Below, piece by piece: positions 26,148 to 31,830 of a stretch of DNA of 40,137 nucleotides (its first letter is position 1; every line of letters begins with the position of its first letter). The translations under genes were made by a program, and so were the position numbers. Source of the stretch: Streptomyces sp. ISL-12 (GTDB lineage Bacteria; Actinomycetota; Actinomycetes; Streptomycetales; Streptomycetaceae). The notes beneath the pieces are model-generated. The model was given only the letters and a program-made list of their open reading frames with translations. It made no database searches and had not been told where the DNA came from. The DNA lies in contig NZ_JAGGOO010000063.1 of assembly GCF_018614415.1 (NCBI RefSeq), positions 1-40,137 of the forward strand. The letters are read 5' to 3'.

Positions 26148-26185
26148 GGTTCCCGGGGCACGGGTCACGTCGTGCCCCGGGAACC
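26148..26185 (-). terminator. Strong 15-bp hairpin upstream of the methyltransferase
   Basis: GGTTCCCGGGGCACG (26148-26162) and CGTGCCCCGGGAACC (26171-26185) pair perfectly with an 8-nt loop. It is the strongest hairpin I found in the window. It could terminate transcription entering from the decayed exporter region. If the methyltransferase promoter lies to the right, it would instead sit in the mRNA leader, 20 nt before the start codon, and act as an attenuator or block translation. Confidence 0.65.
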
Positions 26186-26581
26186 CGCCCGTCCGGCTCT
26201 GCTCGCCGGAGCCGCGTATCAGGACGCCGCGCTCATCGGGGGTGGACGACCGCCCCACCGTGTGGCCGACGTACTTCCGGTACGCGCGGCGGGCCGTTCC
26301 CTGACTCCCGTCCGCACTCCCTGACTCCGTAGAACCGGGCCGCGAGCGCACGTCCGCTTCCCGTCACCCACCCGCGACCGTCATGGGCCGGTACCCAGCC
26401 GGCCTCGCGCCGCTCTCGCCGCACGGTCGTGATGCCGGCGAGGACGAGGTCGACGCCGACGGCGAACCGTCGGCGGTGCGACCTCCCGTGACGTCCTCCT
26501 GATCCTCACGGACGTCCCGCGTCCTGCCGTCGCGGGGACGGAAGCGGAGCGCCGGGGCGAACGGGCCGCCCCTGCCGGTCT
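26186..26581 (-). other. Probable decayed DNA, possible TetR C-terminal trace
   Basis: About 400 bp with no intact gene. On the minus strand, 26431-26466 encodes FAVGVDLVLAGI, like the end of a TetR-family ligand-binding domain, but sequence on either side in that frame does not fit. Beside a truncated exporter and an operator-like dyad, this could be the remains of its TetR repressor. TCCCTGACTCC occurs twice (26298-26308, 26318-26328). The assignment is weak. Confidence 0.25.
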
Positions 26582-26977
26582 TCATGACGGTGTGCCTTCC
26601 AGCTCGGTCTCCGCCGTGGTGGTGGGCCGTGGGGGAGGGGTGACGGTCCGGCGGCGCGGCAGTACGCCGATCGCCACGCCCGCCGCGAGCACGAAGAGGG
26701 CGGCGGCGACGGCCAGGCCCAGGGCGTAGCCGTCGTTGAGCGCGGCGGGGCCGGTGGCCGTACCCGTGCGGTGCGCGGCGACGGTGGCCAGGGCGGCCAG
26801 ACCGACGGAACCGCCGAGCTGGCGGGAGCTGTTCATCAAGCCGGAGGCCATCCCGGCCTCGCGGGGAGCGACGCCGGTGGTCGCGGCGGCGGCGACCGGG
26901 GCCGCCCGCGCCCGTGGCCGGTCTGTCCTCCGGACGCGTCCACCGAGACCCGCTGTCGACCGCTTCGCGGACGTCAC
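26582..26977 (-). pseudogene. Truncated MFS exporter (C-terminal end only)
   Basis: Translation on the minus strand gives APVAAAATTGVAPREAGMAS, then SGLMNSSRQLGGSVGLAALA, and one further membrane helix (YALGLAVAAALFVLAAG). This is the last ~100 residues of a DHA2-type exporter of about 480 residues. Upstream of the AATTGV segment the frame turns into unrelated basic sequence back to a GTG at 26977, so the first ~80% of the gene is missing. An internal deletion joining promoter-proximal DNA to the 3' end would explain why an operator-like dyad remains just upstream. Function is very unlikely. Confidence 0.7.
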
Positions 26978-26989
26978 CGGGCAGGCGTG

Positions 26990-27027
26990 CTGAACTTGTT
27001 TCTACAGTGCTGTAGATTTCCGTTCAG
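26990..27027. promoter_or_regulatory. 38-bp dyad, candidate TetR-type operator
   Basis: The core CTACAG-TG-CTGTAG (27002-27015) is a perfect palindrome. It is flanked at equal distance by CTGAAC (26990-26995) and GTTCAG (27022-27027), so the symmetry extends over 38 bp with unpaired arms. The stretch is unusually AT-rich for this DNA. It lies between the truncated exporter and the divergent TerD operon, and may now regulate the latter. Confidence 0.55.
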
Positions 27028-27075
27028 GCCGGCGGCACCCACCCGTGCCGCCGGGACGGCATGGAGGGATGAGAC

Positions 27076-27783
27076 ATGGGGGTTCTCCGCCGCCCGGGCC
27101 GAAGACGGCCCCTCGGCGAGTCGGTACGGAGACGGGCGGAGCGCGGCCGGATGACCAGTGAGCCGCGCCTCCGACCGGAGGACCGCGCCGACGTCGAGCG
27201 GCTTGTGCGCCAGACCTTGGACGCCGGAGCCGGTCCCGCCGGGGGGAGCAGCGCGCATCTGCTGCGGCAGGTGTTGCGGGACGCCGACGAGATCGCGGCC
27301 GCCGCCGGCGAAGAGTACCGCGCCTACCTCACGGCCAAGGGCGCGTTCCCCGTGCCCCGCCACCCCCTGTGGGACGCGTTCGCCGTGCTCACGCCCCTGG
27401 TGTCGGCCACTGCGGCGGCCGTCCTCCTGCTGACCGGTTACACCCTGCGGCTCGCCGGCACGGCCGCCCACTGGGCCTCGACGATGGTGACGACCGGATG
27501 GCTGTGCGCCCTCGTCGCCGTGGTCTCCGGCGCCGTAGGCTTGTGGACCGTACTGCGCACCGCCCTGAACCGGCCCGCGCCGGACCCGGGGGACGGCGAG
27601 GCGGCGGTGGCCGCCGCCCGCGAGCGGTGGCGGCGGGCCCTGCTGGACCGGGGGCTGCTGCCCCGTCTCGAACGCCGCTCGTCCCTGGCCCCGCGCTCAG
27701 CGGCACTCCAACCGGGAACAGCGCCCGCACTTCCCACATCCACCACAGACAAGGAGACGACCGGTGTCGGTCAATCTGAGTAA
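27076..27783 (+). CDS. Two-helix membrane protein of a TerD operon
   Basis: A 235-residue protein with an amphipathic N-terminal part, two membrane helices (about residues 100-125, LVSATAAAVLLLTGYTL, and 137-160, WLCALVAVVSGAVGLWTVL) and a basic C-terminal tail. I do not recognise a named family. ATG 27076 has a textbook ribosome site (GGAGGG, 7 nt away). ATG 27151 (MTSEPRLRPED) would remove a basic, low-complexity 25 residues and may be the true start. The last 20 bases overlap the TerD gene, so translation is coupled. It could anchor or sense at the membrane for TerD, but that is only suggested by position. Confidence 0.65.
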   Translation: MGVLRRPGRRRPLGESVRRRAERGRMTSEPRLRPEDRADVERLVRQTLDAGAGPAGGSSAHLLRQVLRDADEIAAAAGEEYRAYLTAKGAFPVPRHPLWDAFAVLTPLVSATAAAVLLLTGYTLRLAGTAAHWASTMVTTGWLCALVAVVSGAVGLWTVLRTALNRPAPDPGDGEAAVAAARERWRRALLDRGLLPRLERRSSLAPRSAALQPGTAPALPTSTTDKETTGVGQSE

Positions 27784-28348
27784 GGGACAGCAGGTCAGCC
27801 TGAGCAAGGCGGACGGCACCGCGCTGACCGCCGTCCGCATGGGACTCGGCTGGCAGTCCGCGCCCCGCAAGGGCTTCCTGGCCAAGCTGACCGGCCCCCG
27901 CGCCATCGACCTGGACGCCTCCGCGCTCCTCTTCTCCCGAGGACAACTGGCCGATGTCGTCTTCTTCCAGCACCTGAGCAGCAACGACGGCTCCGTACGG
28001 CACCTGGGTGACAACCTCACCGGAGGCAGCGGCGCCGGCGGCGACGACGAGACCGTCCTCGTCGACCTCGGACGCGTGCCCGGACACGTCGACCACATCG
28101 TCTTCACCGTCAACTCCTTCACCGGGCAGACCTTCGCCGAGGTGCAGAACGCCTTCTGCCGTCTGGTCGACGAGACCACCGGCGAGGAACTGGCCCGCTA
28201 CACCCTCAGCGGCGGGGGCCCGCACACGGCCCAGATCATGGCCGCGCTCCACCGCGAGAGGGGCGGCTGGCAGCTGAAGGCCATCGGGGAACCCGCCACC
28301 GGCCGCACCTTCCAGGACCTGCTCCCGGCCATCGCCACCCACCTCTGA
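27764..28348 (+). CDS. terD: TerD-domain protein
   Basis: A 194-residue TerD-family protein, the full family length. The hallmark region is present: DLDASALLFSRGQLADVVFF, then an acidic calcium-binding stretch GGSGAGGDDETVLVDL (about 85-102), then VDHIVFTVNSFTGQTFAEVQ and NAFCRLVD. TerD proteins are calcium-binding cytoplasmic proteins linked to tellurite resistance, stress and, in Streptomyces, development. Here it is the middle gene of three. GTG 27764 follows AAGGAGA. No other ter genes (terB, terC) are nearby, so this is more likely a stress or envelope module than a tellurite operon. Confidence 0.9.
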   Translation: MSVNLSKGQQVSLSKADGTALTAVRMGLGWQSAPRKGFLAKLTGPRAIDLDASALLFSRGQLADVVFFQHLSSNDGSVRHLGDNLTGGSGAGGDDETVLVDLGRVPGHVDHIVFTVNSFTGQTFAEVQNAFCRLVDETTGEELARYTLSGGGPHTAQIMAALHRERGGWQLKAIGEPATGRTFQDLLPAIATHL

Positions 28349-28351
28349 CGC

Positions 28352-28993
28352 GTGCGACGATGGCTCCTCGTGGCGGCCTGTGCCCTGGTGCTGTGCACCG
28401 CCGTACGGGCCACCGGCACACTGCTGCCGGACGGGCCACCGCCCTCCGCAGGCCCCTCCGGCACCCCGTCCGCCGCCTCCCCGTCGGCCCCGGCCACCTC
28501 CTCGTCGTACGACCCCGCCCACTACGCGTCCCAGGTCCGGGCCCGCGCGCGGGAGACCGGCGTCAGCGCGCGGCTGCGGATGGCGATCCTCTACAACGAG
28601 GCGTACAAGCCGCACGACCCCGGCCTGGAGAGGGCCTGGCAGCGGTACAAGCCGGACGCCGCCTTCGGCATCGCCGACATGCACCGGGCCGCTTTCGAGG
28701 AGGTGCGTGAGGGCCGGGACTTCGCCGGCCGCCGCTGGGAGGACCTGGCCGACGACCGGGACCTCGCCATCGAGGCCGAGGCCTGGTACCTCCACGACCT
28801 CGCGGCCCGGCTGCCCGCCGACCGGTCCGCCGCATGCACCGAAGACGAACTGCTGGCCCTCGGCTACAACGCCGGCCCGGCCGCGATGCTCGCCTTCGCC
28901 CGCGGCGCGGCCCCCGGCGACCAGGCGCGGTCGTACCTGGAGAAGCTGCACGGGAACTGGGACAGGGCGGGGAAGGCGGTCGGCGCGGACTGA
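28352..28993 (+). CDS. Exported lytic-transglycosylase/lysozyme-like protein
   Basis: A 213-residue protein. Residues 1-20 (VRRWLLVAACALVLC) form a signal or anchor helix, followed by a Pro/Ser/Ala-rich linker (27-52) typical of exported Streptomyces proteins. The C-terminal domain has lysozyme-fold features: ILYNEAY with Glu83 as candidate acid, FGIADMH, and ALGYNAGPAAM, resembling the SLT order E / GLMQ / YNAG. It would act on peptidoglycan outside the membrane. GTG 28352 begins 3 bp after the TerD stop, so the two are co-translated. Operon linkage of a TerD protein to a wall hydrolase suggests envelope stress or remodelling, as inference. Confidence 0.7.
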   Translation: MRRWLLVAACALVLCTAVRATGTLLPDGPPPSAGPSGTPSAASPSAPATSSSYDPAHYASQVRARARETGVSARLRMAILYNEAYKPHDPGLERAWQRYKPDAAFGIADMHRAAFEEVREGRDFAGRRWEDLADDRDLAIEAEAWYLHDLAARLPADRSAACTEDELLALGYNAGPAAMLAFARGAAPGDQARSYLEKLHGNWDRAGKAVGAD

Positions 28994-29015
28994 GCCCCTG
29001 ATCCCCGCCGCCACG

Positions 29016-29044
29016 GGAGGACCACGACCGCCGTACCGTCCTCC
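29016..29044. terminator. Stem-loop between convergent genes
   Basis: GGAGGAC (29016-29022) and GTCCTCC (29038-29044) pair over 7 bp with a 15-nt loop in the 97-bp gap between the convergent ends of the wall-hydrolase and aldo/keto reductase genes. It is a modest bidirectional terminator candidate without a T-tract. Confidence 0.35.
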
Positions 29045-29090
29045 TCCTCGACGGAGGCCGTACCGCTGAAAGGCAGTGCCGCCGCCGCGC

Positions 29091-29963
29091 TCAGCGGCCG
29101 ATCCGGTCCAGCTCCGCGAGGTCCTCGTCGGAGAGCGGAAGTCCCGCGCCGACGACGTTCTCGCGCAGGTGCGCCACCGAAGAAGTACCGGGAATGAGCA
29201 GGATGTTCGGTGACCGCCGCAGCAGCCAGGCCAGGGCGACCGACATCGGCGTCGCCTCCAGCCGGGCGGCCACGGCGGAGAGCGCCGTGGACTGCAGCGG
29301 GGTGAAACCGCCGAGCGGGAAGAAAGGCACGTAGGCGATGCCCTTGCCGGCGAGATCGTCGATCAGCTCGTCGTCCTGGCGGTGAGCGAGGTTGTACATG
29401 TTCTGCACGCACACGATCGGTGCGATCGTCTGCGCCTCGGCGACCTGTTCCGCGGTCGCGTTGCTCACTCCGAGGTGCCGGATCAGGCCCTGCCGCTGGA
29501 GTTCGACGAGGGTCTCGAACGGCTCGGCGAGGGAGCCCGGCTGGGGGCCCCGGGCGTCGCCGAGCCGGAGATTGACCACGTCGAGCACGTCGAGGCCGAG
29601 GTGTTCCAGGTTCGCGTGCACGGCGCGGCGCAGGTCCTCGGGCCGCCGGGCGGGGGGCCAGCCGCCCTGCTGGTCACGGACCGCGCCGACCTTGGTCACG
29701 AGGCGCAGCGACCCGGGATAGGGATGCAGCGCTTCGCGGATCAACCGGTTGGTGACGTGCGGTCCGTACGCGTCGGCGGTGTCGATGTGGGTGATCCCCA
29801 GATCGGCGGCCTCGCGCAGCACGGCGAGCGCACCGTCGTGGTCGGCGGGCGGACCCGTCACCCCGGGGCCGGCGAGCTGCATGGCGCCGTAGCCGAAGCG
29901 GGTGACGGTCAGATCGCCCAGGGACCAGGTGCCGCCGGGCAGTGACGCGGGAGATGTGTTCAT
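29091..29963 (-). CDS. Aldo/keto reductase family oxidoreductase
   Basis: A 290-residue TIM-barrel oxidoreductase. It shows HIDTADAYGPHVTNRLI (catalytic Asp and Tyr), LVTKVGAV (Lys), GVSNATAEQ, QNMYNLAHR and a C-terminal IPGTSSVAHLREN loop for NADPH. The usual histidine (LHxPD) is replaced in DVVNLRLGD, which I recall as common in a bacterial subgroup. Activity may therefore differ from classic carbonyl reduction. ATG 29963. Divergent from a LysR gene whose start lies 182 bp away, with paired LysR-type boxes between, so it is probably under that regulator. Confidence 0.87.
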   Translation of the reverse strand: MNTSPASLPGGTWSLGDLTVTRFGYGAMQLAGPGVTGPPADHDGALAVLREAADLGITHIDTADAYGPHVTNRLIREALHPYPGSLRLVTKVGAVRDQQGGWPPARRPEDLRRAVHANLEHLGLDVLDVVNLRLGDARGPQPGSLAEPFETLVELQRQGLIRHLGVSNATAEQVAEAQTIAPIVCVQNMYNLAHRQDDELIDDLAGKGIAYVPFFPLGGFTPLQSTALSAVAARLEATPMSVALAWLLRRSPNILLIPGTSSVAHLRENVVGAGLPLSDEDLAELDRIGR

Positions 29964-30089
29964 GCTGTCGTGTTCTTTTCTGCTGAGCCGGATCACGGGA
30001 AGGTGCTTGCCACTTGACAGGCCCGCTCGTCGGGCGGGCCTCGCTCGCTCATGCCGTCGATGTTCGCCCGGGAGTGAACGGCGCGGCCA

Positions 30090-30125
30090 ATACCGATGAG
30101 GTGCTCTGTCATACCGGGCAGGTAT
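30090..30125. promoter_or_regulatory. Paired LysR boxes (T-N11-A type)
   Basis: ATACC-GGGCA-GGTAT (30111-30125) is a perfect 5-5-5 palindrome containing T-N11-A (30112/30124). ATACC-GATGA-GGTGC (30090-30104) is a weaker copy exactly 21 bp upstream, two helical turns. They lie between the divergent aldo/keto reductase and LysR genes, the classic place for LysR recognition and activation sites. The nearer site is 20 bp before the lysR start codon. Confidence 0.6.
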
Positions 30126-30145
30126 CACCGAGTTACGCTCTGGCC

Positions 30146-31009
30146 ATGGACACCCTGGAGACCCGCGAGCTGAGGTACTTCCTGGCCGTCGCCGAGGAAC
30201 TGCACTTCGGCCGCGCCGCCGAACGCCTCGGCATGGCCCAGCCGCCGTTGTCCCGGGCGATCCAGCAGCTCGAACGGCGCCTGGGCGTCCGTCTGCTGGA
30301 ACGCGACCGCCGCGGCGTCGCCCTGACCGGCGCCGGAGAGATGCTGCTGCACGAGGGCCGCGCGGCCCTCGACGCGGTGACCGCCGCCGCGCGCCGCACC
30401 CGCCGCGCCGGTGGCCCGGACAGTCCGGGCGGCCCTCGCAACCGCCTGGTGCTGGCGGTGAAGGCCGGCGACTCCCACGAACTGCTGCACAAGCTCCTCG
30501 ACGCCTACGCGGCCGAGCCCGACGCCGCCGAGGTCGAGGTGGTGCCGAGCGGCACGTGCGAGCAGGGAGAGATGCTCCGCGACGGCCGTGCGGACGCCGC
30601 GCTCATGCACGCGCCGTTCAACTCCCTCACCGGGTTCGACACCGAGGAACTGATGACCGAGGGCCAGATCGCCGTCCTGCCCGCCAAGCACCCCCTAGCC
30701 GCCCACCGGACCCTGTCCCTGGCCGACGTCAGCGACGTCCCCGGACTTCCGCTCGCCCGCTGGTCCAGCAACGGCGCGTACCCGCCCGGCCCGGGCCCCG
30801 AGATCCACGACCAGACGCAGCTGGCGCAGCTGATCGCCCTCGGACGCACCATGGCCGTCTACCCGGAGTCGGCCCGCGCCTGGCTGTGGGCCGAGCACGC
30901 CGCGGTCCCCCTGACCGACGCGCCCCCGGTCGTCACCCACCTCGCCTGGCCCGCGCACAGCCGCTCCCTCGCCCTGGCCGGACTGATCCGCACGGCCACC
31001 CGGCTGTGA
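30146..31009 (+). CDS. LysR-family transcriptional regulator
   Basis: A 287-residue LysR-type regulator. The DNA-binding domain is LRYFLAVAEELHFGRAAERL, then MAQPPLSRAIQQLERRLGVR (residues 8-60). The effector domain follows from about 95 (NRLVLAVKAGDSHELLHKLL). A short helix linker with a Gly/Pro insertion (RAGGPDSPGGPRN) separates them. ATG 30146. It is divergent from the aldo/keto reductase gene, with two phased T-N11-A boxes in the gap, so it likely controls that reductase and itself. There is a good family match over the whole length. Confidence 0.88.
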   Translation: MDTLETRELRYFLAVAEELHFGRAAERLGMAQPPLSRAIQQLERRLGVRLLERDRRGVALTGAGEMLLHEGRAALDAVTAAARRTRRAGGPDSPGGPRNRLVLAVKAGDSHELLHKLLDAYAAEPDAAEVEVVPSGTCEQGEMLRDGRADAALMHAPFNSLTGFDTEELMTEGQIAVLPAKHPLAAHRTLSLADVSDVPGLPLARWSSNGAYPPGPGPEIHDQTQLAQLIALGRTMAVYPESARAWLWAEHAAVPLTDAPPVVTHLAWPAHSRSLALAGLIRTATRL

Positions 31010-31199
31010 CCGCCCGCGTCCCGGCCCACCACGCGATCCGCACCCGAACCCGACCACGTCGGCGGCCGTCGGTTCCTCGGACGCATGTCGGTCTCCGCGG
31101 GCTGGGCCTCGATGTCTCCGGCCTGGCCCGCCGGGCGCGTCGTCGCAGTGAGTGATCTCTGCGGACTACGGTGTCCGAGCCCGAGGCGGAACGGGCGGC

Positions 31200-31547
31200 T
31201 CAGATGGGGCACTCGATGTGGATGTCGATGTCCACGTCCTCCGTGTGGATGCCGATGTCGATGGACGACTCCGTCTTCACCGGGATGATGGAGATCGGTA
31301 TGCCGTCGGCGAGTCCCTGGCTGACCAGCGCCTTCCACCGGAAGGCCTGCGCGGGGTCGGAGGTGACCTCCACCAGCATGTCGCGCTGCTTGTCCGTGAG
31401 CGCGAAGTACTCGTCCCCGAACGCCAGGACGCCGTCCTTCTGGACGATCCCGATCGCCCTGCGGCGTTCCTGCTCGTCCTGCCTCAGCCGCTGGATCAGC
31501 TTCTCGAAAGTCTGCGGATCGAGCGCGGGCTTGGCGTACGTGGCCAT
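31200..31547 (-). CDS. Small protein with alternating acidic/hydrophobic C-terminal tail
   Basis: A 115-residue cytoplasmic protein with no signal peptide, ATG 31547 preceded by GGAG. Residues 10-30 are a charged helix (FEKLIQRLRQDEQERRRAIG), and 50-60 (FALTDKQRDMLVEV) another. The end alternates hydrophobic and polar residues: SSIDIGIHTEDVDIDIHI then ECPI. In a strand, Asp, Asp, His, Glu and Cys would all point to one face, like a metal-binding or modifiable edge. It is divergent from the catalase-LodA gene across 283 bp. A helical leader with a short distinctive tail resembles some RiPP precursors, but no cleavage motif or known family was recognised. A small regulatory or metal-binding protein is equally possible. 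Confidence 0.65.
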   Translation of the reverse strand: MATYAKPALDPQTFEKLIQRLRQDEQERRRAIGIVQKDGVLAFGDEYFALTDKQRDMLVEVTSDPAQAFRWKALVSQGLADGIPISIIPVKTESSIDIGIHTEDVDIDIHIECPI

Positions 31548-31601
31548 GGTGTCTCCTCGAAGCCCATGGGCCGGATGGCTGGGCGCACGGCGGCCCGCGT
31601 C

Positions 31602-31646
31602 GGACGCGCCGGAGGAACCGGGTTGGACGCGGCGGAGGAACCGGGT
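31602..31646. repeat. Two 22-bp direct repeats in the divergent promoter region
   Basis: GGACGCGCCGGAGGAACCGGGT-like copies at 31602-31623 and 31625-31646 differ by one base (C/G at position 8) and have a 23-bp period. They lie 55-100 bp upstream of the small-protein gene and about 185 bp upstream of the catalase-LodA gene. They may be an operator for one or both. The rest of the 283-bp gap has an AT-richer part (31670-31690) but no gene. Confidence 0.7.
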
Positions 31647-31830
31647 GCGGGGAAGCCGGCCATGAACAGGCCCGAATCTTTCTTCTTGCCCCTGTTCCAG
31701 GGTACGCGCAACTCGACTGCCCCGCGCGGCGGAAGCCGCCCCTCACTCTCCCGGGCCCGGCGGGCTGGCGGCCCTCGCGACCCCCACGGACAGTGGCGGA
31801 AAAGATCCCCGCCCGGAAGGCCCGCCACCC

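Noticed and set aside
29091..29963. Missing catalytic histidine in the aldo/keto reductase as a sign of decay
   Set aside because: The rest of the fold and cofactor loop are intact, and I recall a bacterial subgroup with the same NLR-type replacement.
31200..31547. Firm assignment of the 115-residue protein as a RiPP precursor
   Set aside because: No double-glycine or other leader cleavage motif is visible, and no known RiPP-modifying enzyme (YcaO, LanM, radical SAM) is nearby. It is kept only as a hypothesis.
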